This document shows, one piece after another, positions 44,985-58,188 of a stretch of DNA of 64,000 nt. Both the position numbers and the translations under genes were made by a program. Positions within the stretch are counted from its first letter, which is position 1, and every line of letters starts with the position of its first letter. This DNA comes from Lates calcarifer. Taxonomy: Eukaryota > Chordata > Actinopteri > Centropomidae. The notes beneath the pieces are model-generated. The model saw nothing but the letters and a program-made list of their open reading frames with translations. It was not told the origin of the DNA and did not search any database. The stretch spans positions 27,838,789-27,902,788 of the forward strand of contig NC_066837.1 of the NCBI RefSeq assembly GCF_001640805.2, in the 5' to 3' direction.

Positions 44985-46724
44985 TCATTTTTCAGTTTCC
45001 CACTTAGCACCATGGAGACAGCTATTGTCCTGGTTCCATTTCCATACTAATTGCTCGATTTTGCAAATTTATGATTTTTCTTGCTCTACATATGACTGTC
45101 GGTACTCGTGGCCATGTGCCTGCTGTTTTCAGTATCAAAGCTTCCTTAAGCCAAGACATGTGCTCAAAGTGAACTCAAAGCACGGCACAGATGTCTGAAC
45201 CCCTGCAGAAAGTGCAAAAACTCCGCGTTCGGTTCCATCTGGTCTCGGAGCGGTGTGAGTGGGCAGAGTGTCTTGTCGGCCCAGTTCAAATGGGAGTAAT
45301 GAGAGAGCAACTTTGATGTGCAGAGAGCAGAGAACATAGAGGAGAAGACCTCTGCATTCGGAGCCCGGCTCTAAGTGGGTCATACAGTTTGCCTTTGTTA
45401 ACAGATGCTGTTTGTTTTACTCTTTGTCTTGCTCTTCCTCAGAAAACAAATGTTGGCAACCACTGCGTGTTCTCTCCTACTTCGCTGTTTAGATTTCAAC
45501 ATGGCTGAGTAACTTTATGGTAATTACAATGTTACAAACATGTTTTTTTTGTCTCTGCAGGCTGTTATGGGAACAGATTCCTTTCCAAAACTTCATTTCT
45601 ATTTACCCATTAGTGTTTGTTTAATTCCTGCTGGAGGTGGATCTGATCCAGCCTGAAGACTGAAAACACCATCACTGTATCCTTTCAAAATTCCTTACTC
45701 TGGCACTCAGCTATGCTTTTTTCATTTTAATATACTTTATTTATTCCTCAGTGATGCCATTCCCCCTGGTGGGGACTCGTGGTCAGCATTGTCTGTATTG
45801 GCTGCATTGTCACTTGGGCAGGTGGAAAAGGAAGAGGAAATTATGTTGCAAAATAACTCACAAAAGTGGGTTTAATATTTAATCTCTAACTGGACGCACA
45901 GATTAAAGTAATCATTCACTGACTGTCAGATCTCTTTGAAAGCAGATGGGTTGCATTCAGCATCAATTCTTCTCTATAGAATGTGACGAGTGATCTTGTC
46001 ACACACTATACTGTATGTTACACTCAAATAAAATAATCTTGGTTGCAGCCTCTTACAGACAATACAAGTTCACTTTTAAGGCAAGTCAGATTGTGTGATC
46101 AGTCATTCATCTCATGCTTTGAAAGTAGAGTATAAACCATGTCTCAAAAACTTCCTTTCTTTTAAAAACTTTTCAAAAAAATGCTTGTCTTTGATCATAA
46201 GAACCAAAGTTTTTCACAGTGTGATCCTGGACCACCACTCAGGACTGACGACCAAAGATGTCATTATGTTTTCTTAGTTTCTGGGACAAGAATTTCTCCT
46301 GTGGAGCAGCTCAAGAATCCAGCCCTCCTAGAAATTCTCCTAGAAAGCACATTTACATACTACTCATGTTTTGCCACATTTTTTTTTTTTTTTTTTTTTG
46401 AGAAAACACTATGGATTATGTGTTTCAAGTGAAAGTACTATATCCTTGTACTGCACAGAAGTTGTAGGAAGAGGTGGTCAGGATGAATGATAGGAGAACT
46501 GTCTCCAAAAAAAAAAAATCATATCTATACAACTGAACTGCAAATGTGTTTTGTATAAAATGTAATTGCAATTGGATAATATTTTTTTATTAACATAATG
46601 AGAATATGTTGTTAATTTACGTATTTGGCAAGTTGCAAATGCATTGATAATTATAATATCAGTAAAATGTTCAAAGACACCAAAATATCTTATCTTGCAA
46701 TACAATGTCCAACAACAGCATTAT
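44985..46724. other. Non-coding DNA, no gene
   Basis: T run at 46380-46399 and A run at 46507-46518. ORFs are short and unsupported. Confidence 0.45.
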
Positions 46725-46862
46725 TAAACTACTTATGGTTAAGTTTAGGCACACCCAGCTTTTAGTTAAGATTGAGGAAAGACTGTGGTCTGGGTTAAAA
46801 AGTTCAGACGACACATGTATGCACTTTGCATGTTCACCATCCACCACAACCACCTGGGGAGG
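46725..46862 (+). repeat. Dispersed repeat D, copy 2
   Basis: 'Aaactacttatggttaagtt', 'taggcac', 'aggaaagactgtggtctggg' and 'ttaaaaag' followed by 'catccaccacaaccacctgg' match the order in repeat D (26110-26283 and the remembered family). Confidence 0.55.
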
Positions 46863-47672
46863 CATGCTGTAGTTTACTCAGTGCTTTAAAAAGTGATACC
46901 AAACGATCCTGACCAAGCATCCATAAGTGACAAGTCTGGAGCGAGAACATGTTGCAGTTCAAGATGGAATGATTTATGATCTGTAAAGCACTTTGCACCT
47001 TATGATTTTGAAAGGTGTTACACACATTAAGTTTGGATATTATTTGACATGATTTCACAGTAGATTATTTTCAGATAAGTATACCATAGATAGTAATAAG
47101 GAAACTTAACTCAACTCTTAAAATAAGACCAAGAGTCTACAGTCATGCTAACGTGCACAGCAAAAATGCTGATGTTAAATAGGTAAATTATTACTAATAT
47201 ACAACATATTTATCATGCAACATGTTAGCATAAATATATGGAGTTGGGGTAGGCCCCTAGGAAGTTAAACTTGTTCTTTTTCTAACCTTTAATCCTACTT
47301 GCCTTTCAGAACTTCAATTTCATATTCGCACCCCAGGGTCATGCTCTGTCTTACATTTCTTAGAAACAGGTAGGTACAATAACTTGGCTCTATGCAGAAA
47401 ATCCTAACCTTCACTATTCACACAGACTTCTCATTCTTCTGATCCTGTAGCATTTACTGTATTTCCGTAGTACCCTTTTGCCCACAGTCTGCATTAATTT
47501 GACAGTTCTCCTGGCCTTTTTTGCAGGCAGCAGACAGAAAACCATGGGATGTCTGTTTTTTCATTTTTGTTTTTAATATCATCAAAGATGCGTCTTGCTG
47601 TTGCTGTCTGCTTTTTCTACTCATCTCTTGCTTCCATCTCACTATTTGTGCTCTCTCTCTCTCTCCAACCAG
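46863..47672. other. Non-coding DNA, no gene
   Basis: Unique AT-rich sequence. CT tract at 47650-47664. Confidence 0.45.
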
Positions 47673-47790
47673 TACCCGACCTGTCTGCTATGATGACTAT
47701 TAAGGCTGGGCCAGCGGTGCCAGTGGGCCTGCTGCTTCCCTGCTTGCGTCCCCGCTGCACCGCAGTGAGCTTGCTGGCCCGGAGCTGCTA
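47673..47790 (+). other. Possible GC-rich exon
   Basis: A pyrimidine tract and 'ccaaccag' (ending 47672) precede an unusually GC-rich open frame. It reads 'VPDLSAMMTIKAGPAVPVGL', then 'LLPCLRPRCTAVSLLARSC', and stops at TAA (47789-47791). It could be a 3' coding exon, a non-coding exon or chance. I do not recognise the peptide, and no upstream partner exon was found. Confidence 0.2.
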
Positions 47791-49113
47791 ACAAGCTGTG
47801 CATTCAGACAGTTGATGCTACAAATGGAGCTGTGCAGTGGACCAACTCCAGGAGATGAACAACTGAAGCGCTGCTGAATCCCTTCGGCAAGAGAAGGAGC
47901 AAGACCTCCTGCTCTCTACCGGAGCTTAGGAGTGGGGCTGACTTGCATTTAGTTACAGTATAGGAACATATTCTGTGTGCGCACATGTATCATTGAGTCA
48001 TATGTTCTAATATCACATACATGGTACAATAGAGTACAATATAATAAATAATGTACTACTATGGTAATTGGCATTGCACATCAAAAATTCAGGTTATGGT
48101 AAACAAAATTAAATCCATACTACTGTGACAATGAGGCAAGACTGATGTTCAGTGTCACGGGTACAAAACAGAAAAGCTTTGCAATCACCTATAGAAATAG
48201 TATATGTTGACTTGTATTTTCTCTTGTTCTGTCTCACGCCTCAGTCTCATGGACATTGTTGTTTACATTTTACTGAGCTCAAGATGTGTAGGAATAATTT
48301 ATTTAACTCAAGAAAATGAATTAGGAAGTCATGGTCTCAAATCAGCCCTGGCTGAAGGTAACAAAACACATTTACTATGAGAAACATTATACTTTTTACT
48401 TCACCACATTTAATTGAGCTACAAGTAAATTTAAATATTCAAATTTTCCATGCAAAACATATGATCAGCAGATAAAATATACCTTGTTGTGAGTTAAAAT
48501 TTCAGTTTAAGTTCCACCTGGACAGAATAAATTATAATAGTGCAGTGATTAAACACAAATGTGTCTGGATTGGTAATAATCCAATAACATTGTATTTTCA
48601 ATGACATAATAGTCATGGGGCTATTGTTATGTTTAGTGCCATTAGTTTTGACCTTTAAGTATATTTTGCTGATGATTGTTGAAAAGTTGCATGATCTTTA
48701 AATGGAAACAGTGTTACAATGTCATATTGCTACTTTGTGCACTTCAGACACTGTGAAATAAGTCTAGCATTAAGTGTTAGCAGCAGGCTAGCAGCTGAGT
48801 TCAGGTAAATCCAAATGCCAATTAAATGTCTCCACATCAATATTCTTTGATTGATTGATTATCTCATTAATTTAATTTGTTGTTCTCTCAACATCTGTTT
48901 TTATACAGCTGCTACAGGTGTTTTTTTTTTTTTTTTTCATTTTTTAGTAATTGGGTGACTGGGTTTTGCTGCCAAGTCTGGCAATTAGCTGCTCACATAC
49001 CACCGTGTAACTAAAAGGTAAGATCAAATAACATTTCAATCCTATGAAATTTCCCCATACTTTGTCCCCCAAAAAGGACATGATGACACATTCGTGGTGC
49101 AAGCAATCAATAA
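47791..49113. other. AT-rich non-coding DNA
   Basis: T run at 48920-48938. No gene or repeat recognised. Confidence 0.5.
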
Positions 49114-49216
49114 GGTGGCATGGTGGTGCAGTGGTTAGTACTGTCGCCTCACAGCAAGAAGTTGGGTTTGAGTCCCAGTTCAAGCCCGTGGCTTTTCTGT
49201 GTGGAGTTGGTACATT
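49114..49216 (+). mobile_element. tRNA-headed SINE, 5' part only
   Basis: This is the head of the same family as 52591-52870: A-box-like 'tggtgcagtgg' (49124-49134), 'ctgtcgcctcacagcaagaa', B-box-like 'ggtttgagtcc' (49165-49175), then 'ggcttttctgtgtggagtt'. Similarity stops at about 49216, exactly where the 52591 copy carries on. ORFs 49044-49337 and the antisense one are shadows. Confidence 0.8.
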
Positions 49217-49639
49217 ACAATTTAACCAAACCGGCACAATATTTCTATTCCCTATAGCTGACCTTACTGAGACTTTTTACTGTACATTGATAATGATGAG
49301 TAGAATCATTACAATTACAAATCTGGCATTAATGTGACTCGTAATAATAGCATGAAGGAGGAGGAGAGAGGATGGTAGAAGCGATGAATGAGTCAGTGGA
49401 GGGAAAAAAAAAATAAAGGGGTAAGGGAGGGAAAAATATAGGACAGGAAAGGAACAAGGAAGATGAAGCGAGGAAAGGAAAAGAAACACCAGCTATGTTG
49501 GTGGCAGCTGCACACTGAGGATGTAGAGACTTTCTATTACTCTGCCTCTTTATTTCTCTCTCCTGCAGTCTTTCACCCACCTCTGATTATCCTTGACTTG
49601 GTTTTCCTACCTCATACTGTCTAACTACATGTCCAAACA
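49217..49639. other. Purine-rich non-coding DNA
   Basis: A G/A-rich strand (49350-49490) gives Leu/Ser/Pro-rich minus ORFs. No gene. Confidence 0.5.
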
Positions 49640-49920
49640 CACATACACACACACACACAATGAACCCCACACATAACCTTCCAGTTGAGAGCAAGCAGAG
49701 CCTGGCCAGCACACGAGGGAACAAACAGCGTGCTGCGTTTATAGAATGGGCTCCCTGATGGCCTGGTCCTATCAGCTACTATAATCAATGGAGGCGTCAG
49801 GGAGAGCGCAGCCACAGCTCTCAGGAGGAAATGAACAGACTTCAGGCACCTGCCAAGTCTGCAATAAAGAAATACAAATGACTTGTTAATTGCAAAAGCT
49901 TTAACAGAGGACACAAGATC
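49640..49920. promoter_or_regulatory. CA tract followed by candidate conserved element
   Basis: CA microsatellite at 49638-49659, then unique balanced sequence including 'cctatcagctactataatca' and 'gacttgttaattgc'. Regulatory call by texture only. Confidence 0.15.
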
Positions 49921-49989
49921 AAGTTAAAGAATGCAATAAAGTCTTTGAAGATGATCTCTTTTTAATACCTGTTCTCTACCAAACAGTGA

Positions 49990-50470
49990 ACTTCAGTGAA
50001 GACGCTCACTGCGTATCCGACACTGCAGTGCAATATGCATCCAGGCTCACATGAGACCTGTGCAGACTGAGTCAGGTCTTTCATAGAATGGGAACTAGTC
50101 TGTATTTTCTGTCGATTAAGCATTTCAGTACCATATAAAAGCTAAAGTGAAACTTCTTTTGCTGTTAATATTGCAACAGCGCTGAGAGACATGAGCACAA
50201 TGAGCGTTTTGATGGACATCACCATGTTATGATACGCTGCATATCAGTGCATGCAGTGCAGGAGAGGGCAGGGGAGGCCAGGGGAGCTGCCGAGCATATT
50301 TTAATGTGTTATAAATGTGCTGAACAGCCAAATAAGTGGAGAGAATGGGGCTGAAAAAGCTTGTTTCGCCGTGACAACATCCATGTGCTGCATTCATTAG
50401 AAAACCAATACACAGATTGGCTGTGATGCTGGGGAATAGGGAACAGGCTCTGTAGATTTGTCTCCCCGTC
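49990..50470. promoter_or_regulatory. Candidate conserved non-coding element
   Basis: Unique DNA with 'cgattaagcatttcag', 'tgcatatcagtgcatgcagt' and 'gcatattttaatgtg'. No ORF above threshold and no repeats. Inference. Confidence 0.2.
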
Positions 50471-50740
50471 TCACCGTAATGATTTCTCCTGGTGATAAAG
50501 GGTAACCTTGAGTCCTACAGGGCCTCGCTCTGTGCAATGAAGAGGACATGTCTCAGGTAAAATGAGCCCTCTTCTGCTCGCACCGTAGTTATTGTCATGT
50601 GAGTGTCACTTTGATGGTATCTCTCAGTATGCACGTTTTACTCTGAGTAGTGAACTCATGCAAGCTATGTATGAATATGTCCTGTGTATGAATATCCCAT
50701 GCCCTTGGTTGTCAGTGAATAGGTACATGCATGCATCATT

Positions 50741-50768
50741 GTGTGTGTTTGTGTGTGTGTGTGTGTGT
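50741..50768. repeat. (GT)n microsatellite
   Basis: GT units with one TT interruption, seen directly. Confidence 0.9.
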
Positions 50769-52580
50769 CTTCAGACAGAGATTAAGAGAAAACTCAATAA
50801 TACACTCTTACCTCTTCGTTAATGTACAATTCTGGCTTCCCCTCTTGCTTCAACTTTACACCAAGACATGGAATGCAAAGAAAGAGCAGTAAACAACATA
50901 AAATCCAGTATGTCTGGCCAATACATCTACAACTACTAGTCTTGCATCTAATGATAGTAACACTAATACTTTCTTGGTAGTGTTGTATTTTATGGTTCTC
51001 AAAATTTCCCTAATCATTTTCCAGAAAAGAGTGATGGGGTCCTACATGAGTATACTCATCTGACTAAATATGATCAGTTTTTTCAGTGTTGTTTTTTAAA
51101 AACAGAATTTAGCCCCTATAGTGCTATATAGAAATTCATTATTTGAAAGTCGACAGGTGATTTTATAAAATAAAATAATAGTGGATATGTAACAATAAGA
51201 ACAATAAACACAATGTTGAACTGCTGGAATTGATTATATATGATGATTATATGATGATTAGACTGATGTTTAGATTAGGTTTAGATGTTGTGTTTCCTCT
51301 GGGTTCAGTTACCTTTTAAAAGAAGCACTGAGAAGGTGTAAAACTTTCATTCCCTCATAGTTTGTTTCGATCTCAGTTACTCTTTTCTTTTTGTATTTGA
51401 TTTTAACTAGCAGTTTTGTGTGTTTTAAGTGTTGTTTAATGTAGAGAGACATCATCTTGCAGGAGTTTTATTTATTGAAACAAGACTGACTTTGAGCCCA
51501 TCAGTTACATCAGTTTATAAAGATAGGCCCCTTTAAACTGCAGCTATTTAACCAGATGGGAAGTTGACACTGGGATAGGTGAAGTGGGTAAGAACAGAGA
51601 AATGACACAGTTATGGTGATTTAAGTAATACTTATGTTAGACTGAGTTAGTCACACCACAGAAAAATGTGCCATTAACCATTCAGCTAAACTTGAACAGT
51701 CAAAAAAAAAAAAATCAGCAAATATACAAAATTAGGTTTCAAAATCATGAAAATATAAGGAGCTCTTTCTGCTCTGAGATGCTGAGGGTGTGTCCGCTGA
51801 GGGCACTGAAACCACACACACTCGAGTGCTGCAGCACAGTGATAGTTAGCTCACTGTTAGCACCCTGTTAGCACCACGACCTGAAAAAATGGATACTGGC
51901 AGCCTTAGAATTCAAACGTTCATGTTTGAGCCACAAGAGCCAGACTCAAGTTCAGAGCCTGAGGGCAATTTCTTATAGATTTAGAATGTGTAGAAATTAC
52001 AGTTTTGTTGATCAAATGGCCTGTCTTTCAAGAGACAAGTCGCACTGTTTATATAGTTATATTAATGATGTTTATTAATGTAGGAAAATAAAGTATGAGT
52101 GAGCAATGTTGGCGGATCAGGAGGGTGAAGGCTGTGGAGGGAGATGGTTGGTTTGGCCCCATTCAAAAGTAACAGCGGATTATCAGTGAATTCCTGTTGT
52201 CTCTAATAAAATGTAGTAAAACTGAGCAGAGTGAAACAGTCGCTGCAGAGACAGGTGTTGGTGGTGTTCCTCAGCTCTCCATCAGTGTGGCTCTTCACTA
52301 AATTAATCCACCTCCTCTTACTGCCTTTAAAAATGTAAAGAGGGCGATGACTGAGCTGTTCTTCTGAAACCACGGAATAATTATAAGATTCTTCAGTGAT
52401 AATTATTGAATAATCATGACTGGATCTCCAGCACCAATTATGACAAATTAGAATTATAACTAAATGTGAGCTAAAAGCTTATTTTTATCAACAGTGAAAA
52501 TTTGAAACAGTATGGATTTTGCAGAATGGATTCCTTGCTAATTTGTAGTCAAAATTTTACTGTATTTTTCTGTGTGACTG
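50769..52580. other. Non-coding DNA, no gene
   Basis: A small 'atatgatgatt' duplication at 51237-51259. An enhancer-like patch (52370-52440) has 'aataattataag' and 'gataattattgaataatc'. No gene. Confidence 0.45.
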
Positions 52581-52879
52581 TAAAAGCACAGAGGCTTTTC
52601 TGTGTTGAGTTTCCATGTTCTCCCTGTGCCTGGGTGGGTTCTCTCCACGTACTCCTGCTTGCTCCCACAGTCCAAACACATGCAGGTTACCTTAACTGGT
52701 GATTCTAAATTGCCTGTAGATGTGAATGTGAGTGTGAATGGTTGTTTGTCTCTATATGTCAGCCCTGTGATGGACTGTCAATCTCCCCCTCTTGCCCAAT
52801 ATCAGCTGGGATTGACTCCAGTCCCCCCGCAACCCTTAATGGATAAGCCATATAGATAATGACTGAATGCTAAAGCACA
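52581..52879 (+). mobile_element. SINE 3' part with near-perfect target duplication
   Basis: The element is 52591-52870. It begins at the 'ggcttttctgtgttgagttt' point, reads 'tgttctccctgtgcc', 'cccacagtccaaacacatgc', 'gattctaaattgcctgtag', 'ttgtctctatatgtcagccc', 'atcagctgggattgactcc', and ends in a degraded ATGG tail. 'taaaagcaca' (52581-52590) and 'taaagcaca' (52871-52879) flank it as a target-site duplication with one base lost. The copy is 5'-truncated: the tRNA-like head seen at 49114 is missing. Confidence 0.85.
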
Positions 52880-55800
52880 ATAAATAAGGAGAGGGGTGGA
52901 AACATACCTTTGGCTTAAGCCTGAAACAAAGAGGAATGAAAAATCCTTTTTTCAGGTTTTAATCCTATGTCCCTGTATTATTCGTTAATTTATGTCTTGT
53001 GCCATGCAAAATCTGCAAAAAGAATTTGAGTATTTTACATCAAAATCCCTTCTTCTGTTTTCTTGTAAATGGATTCATCTTGAACTGTTTGACAGTTACA
53101 CAAATACATCCAATCAAATATGTGTTGAATAGCTAACCTTGCTGATCATGTAGAGCCATGCTTGACCATTAGCTTGTGTGTGTAGTTAGCAAAGTAGTAG
53201 AAGGAAGTGTGTGTTTGGTTGGCTGTTATTTATTCAATTCTCCCCGTTCCTCTCCTCCTGATCTAACAATATGGGTAACAGAGCTTTGTGTAGAGGCCAA
53301 CAATTCTCTGCAGCTCCCAAGCTCCCCTTATAGAGAGCTGAAGTCATGACGTCCTGCTCTACTCTGCAAGTCAATGCAATGTACGACGAACTGGCTACGC
53401 TACAGCACTTGGTTTTAGAAACTGAAGGCTTCATGATTTTATCAAAGTTAAACAACAATTATTTTGTGAGCACAGGCAAAACAACTTTATAGTTGTAATC
53501 TTTGAATTAACTACAACCCCTCAACTCGCTCCTGAACTTGTCTCTCTTGTTGAGTTGTTATGTGACTGGAGTTTTACTTATTTAGCATTTAAAATATCAG
53601 TGAGATTTTGAATTAGGTTTTTGTTTATTTCATTCTGAAACAGAAGTTGCAGGATCTGATGTCACTTCACTGGATTATGGTGAAAAAATTATATGATTCA
53701 TTAACTGGAAGTGCTCATTAACTCCAGATTATGGATTTGGAACTGTATTATTATCAGTATGTTTTAACATATTTAACTGTACGATCATTTCATTTGCCAA
53801 ACTAACGTGTGTTTCATTGTTGGAGCACCATCAGTTTTGCAGAGCTACAATGCTAACTCAAAACACTGGCATTTTGACACACAGCACTGCACAGTTCATT
53901 CCTTCTGCTGCCTAAAGCTAACTGTCTGCAAGCTTTTTTCAGCTTGCACAGTACACCCTTGTCACAGGTATTTGTTTCTCTGTGGGAAGAACATTTGGAC
54001 AGAGGAAAAGAAGTGTGAGGCAATATATGTTCGTATCTTTTCTACTTTGAGCTGTGCATGTCTGTAGGTGTATGTATAAGGTGTGTATGTGTGTACACAT
54101 GGGCAGTTTAAATTGTGTTAGCTTGTCAAAGACAGGCACCAGTGTTGCCAGTCTTTTTCTGCTTTGTCTGAACACACTCAATTACGGTGATGTAGCATGG
54201 TACACCGCTACAAGCACAAACACACTTCTCCCTTTGTTTTATTTGCCAGAGAGCCCAACACCATGATAAACACTACCTTTGTTAATAACCCTTGCAGAGG
54301 CATGCAGGGAATTTAAGTCAGTACTCAACTGTAACAAAATTATTGTTTAAGCTGCTGCAATACTTTGAAGCATTAATCTTCCTCATGATATTGATTTTTG
54401 TTGTGGATCTAAACTCTTACAACATTTCTGAAGGGCCGTTTAATGGCAAAACTGCACTGGTGTCAGTGATTATATTGAAGAGTTTAGGAGATGATTACAT
54501 TGTGAAATGTTACCTTCTGTTACAAATTGAATGAAGTTATTTTTGAACATTACTTATGTCATCAGCCATCCCTTGACCTTTACCTGCAAAGTAATAATAT
54601 TTTTAGCAGATGCAATCATATGCGTTAATAGGAAAAAAATATCAAGTACCTTTTCTTCCAAATGGATATATCACATATCACATTCTAGGATGAAACCTTT
54701 AACATGCAGTCTTGTGAATTGTGGCTCAATTTTGTGAGCAATGAGAGAAGGTATGCAGTGGAGCGGAGATAAGAGCGTTTGCAGCACAGACGATTGGAGG
54801 AGACGTTCATACAGTTGCCGTCTGTTGAAGGAAGGAGGACCAGATAAGGACTATAGCTCTTAGGGCTTCTAAGGCTCAAATCATCTGCCTGAGACTCGTT
54901 GGATCTCATCAGTTTTGCCTTCAAGTGTATTAGATGTATGCAACTGCCTGACATTCAAAGAGGATGGAAAAAAGAGGACTTTTTTCATTTTGGATTTCTG
55001 TGACAATTTGCCTCTATGGATGGAGTTTGTGCAGGCAGACAGATGGAAGAATAGGCAGCCAGGCTCTTCTCAGCAGGCATATGTTGGCGAACTAGTCCCT
55101 ACACCCTCACACTGAACCTGAATGTCCAAGACAAGGGGTTAGGATGTTACAAAGGGAGCCCATTTCAAGGTGGAAGGAAGGTGTGTCTTGTGTTATGTGA
55201 AAACATGCTAAAGCATTTGTAGTTCAGACACAACATCAAGAGGACTGATTGTTTTGTATCCATCTGTTTTTATTTAATGAAGAATCCAGCCATTGTTACA
55301 AAAAAAAACAAAGAGCAAAAACATAAAGAAGAAATGAAACATAAAGATTTGAAATGAGCTCCAAATACAATGCAACGAATATTAGCAGGCATACATAAGA
55401 TATTTAGCTTCTTCTACATCATGCAATACTATCCAAATGTGTCTGATTGGTCCCAGATTCTTTATTACTTTTACTGCCTAATACATCATATATACAGTGT
55501 TATTATTGTTAATAAGACAGTATATTGAGGGAGGTAATGTGTTTGTTATTTATTCTATTCCAAACAATAACCTTTTGGGTGGGTCTCCCTGTCTCCCTGC
55601 ACCCTCCCACCCATACCCTGTGATTCACCAAACAAACATGCCTCCAGCCAGCCTCAGTATGAGCCCTGATGATGCCATTTGAACAGAAATTAAGTAGCAG
55701 TGTGATTTCCATATTTTAACTCCAAGCTCCATGATGCCATTGCCTTTTTTGTGCCAGCAGTAAGCCTTATGAAAGGAGTTACCCGGGGGCATACAAAATG

Positions 55801-58188
55801 ACTTATGTACAATATGAAGTGGGCCAACAATATATGAAGAAAATGTCAGCTATTATTGTAAAATTATTCCTGCCACCTTTTTCATTGCAGATGGTTGTCA
55901 GACAGCATGAGCATCCTCTCAAGGACATACTTCCTCTTCTTTTCTGAAACTCCATAGTTCCCCTCACTGCGCAGCGAAAATTGTTTCAATTAGCATTACA
56001 GAGGTGTTTTTCATTTGCTTTTGACTAGTTGGTTTATCATTTGCTATAAAGATGAAGTAGGCAACACAAACAAGGCTCATTATCATCACTGGCATTCTGT
56101 GCTCTTAACTATCCTCTCCTTTTTCCATGGACTATTTGTCTGTGTTTGCTGCCATCTCCCTCAAGATTGAACGCTTTGCATTAAAAACTGGGCCACCCTG
56201 GCAGCCTGACAAATGAAGGCAATAGCATGTTTGGAGACACCTCGTTCAACAGTTATTGAAGTTGATAACTTATAATTTGCATATAGATAAGGCACTCCTA
56301 CCTAGACTAAATCTTTAGCATATAAAGTAGAATTGTACTTTTTTTTATTTTTCTTCAAGCTGAATTGTACTGACAAAAGCTGGCATACAATTTAAGGGTA
56401 GATTGATTCAAATGTTTGGGTGGTGCTTGGAATTTAGTGGAGGCAAGAATGTCAGTGTGCCACTTGAGGATGTAATTACAAATGAAATATACTCATTAGG
56501 CCGTAAAGGGGGCACAAAAAAGTGAGCCTTTTCTCTGTTTGGAAAGACAATATCTACTCTGCACTTACCCAGTTGGGCTGAATTCACCCCATAAATACTA
56601 CTGTTCCAGAATGAATCATGCATGAATCATCTAATAAAGTAATAAACACTCGCAGAGGAAGAATTCGCTCACATGCTGAAAGGAACCCAGTAAACATCCA
56701 GCTATTAAGCCACCTTCCAGGGAGCTTGAAGTTCCCATTTTAGCTGCAGTCACCCCTGTATTTATCTAAATGCATGTTTGTGTTTGATTCTGTTAGCGCT
56801 GGTGTAGCCTTTTCGCAGGTCGTCTTCTTGAAACAGGAGCTGCCCTTGAAAAAAAAGAAGAATTCATGAGGTGGTTTAGCAGGGATAAGGAGCTCATCAG
56901 ACACTGCAGGGATAAGCCTGGTTAATACCCTGTGAACCAAACATCATACAGTTAATGCAGACTGCCATTTTACCGGCTGCCAGGGACAAGGAAATTGCCA
57001 CCCAGGTGAAACTGCCAAAAAAAAAAAAAAAGAGAGATCTTTTCAACAGACGTACAGCTTATGCTTGAGTGCTGGCCAAAGTGCACTGTACTGTATGCTT
57101 AACGTTTCTGTGCATCTTAGAAAAAAATAGCTCACACAATACATTAATGCTATAATGGGGATTAAACTAGCAAATCAAATTGTTTCCATGAATGTTAAGT
57201 AATATAAAAAAGGTAATTGTCATCCTTTATAGTAAGTTAGACAAGTGCAGTACACCAGCTATACAGTTCAAAGCTACACATGTCTTGCTAAAATTAGCAG
57301 CATGCACACAAGAGAGCTACTGTTTGAATGACTTAAATATTAAAAGCTATGGTGATGATGTTATCTGTCTTTATGATAAGTGCTATCCAAACATCTATGA
57401 TGCATAAGCAAGTGAAAGCATTTTGAATTCAGCGAAGGCTCTGCATATTATTTGACTCAGGATGTGATTGACTACAAGACTGTTGTTATTTTTTATAGTT
57501 TCTGCCTCTGAAGGTCTGAAAGCACTTTCTCTGACAGGTAGCTACTTGGATGAACTTCTCTAGCTCCAAATCACCTTGAATTTTTGAACTATATAAAGTA
57601 TACTTTCTGCTGTGTCTGTAAGAAAGCAAGAACACATTACAGGATCATGATGTAATCATTCAATGTCAGATTTACTTTGTAACCTTATTTCTGTTTGATA
57701 TTACACAAGTGGCATCTTTGGGTGGGGTGGATGACCAAAGGAAGAATTTTCAGCAAACCTAAAGTTGCATGAATGATTCATGTGGTGACATGAACCAACA
57801 AAAGTGCTCTGATGCTAGCAATGCTGTCTTGCTAACCTGAACCCTTTATCAATTTCAATTAAATTCAACTACTCTTCTTTTAATATTGGGCCTTTGACAG
57901 GTAAAAGGACAAATCATGGTGTTAACAAAAAAACTGAACCTGGGGTGTGGTCACACACCCAAAGTAATTACTGTTTCTTTGTAAAGTTGTCTCATTTGAG
58001 CAAGGGTGTGTTCATGTGACAATTTCGCCTAAATAGAAGGAAACTAAGCTAATTTAAAGGGAATGTCTAATTGATTTGGATCTACAAACCCTTTTGTGCT
58101 AAGAACCACTGCTCTAAACTATGCTAGCATGACCACTGTTAACAGTTGTAAACTTAGACTCACTGTCATCTTTTAGAGTTGTAATGGA
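52880..58188. other. Non-coding DNA, no gene
   Basis: No supported gene or repeat across 5.3 kb. ORFs of 60-89 codons are scattered on both strands without family patterns. 55960-56240 and 56600-56960 have the unique, even composition of possible regulatory DNA. A run at 57016-57030. Confidence 0.4.

Noticed and set aside
49114..49216. Functional tRNA gene
   Set aside because: A- and B-boxes are present, but there is no cloverleaf with proper stems and the sequence continues into a SINE body.
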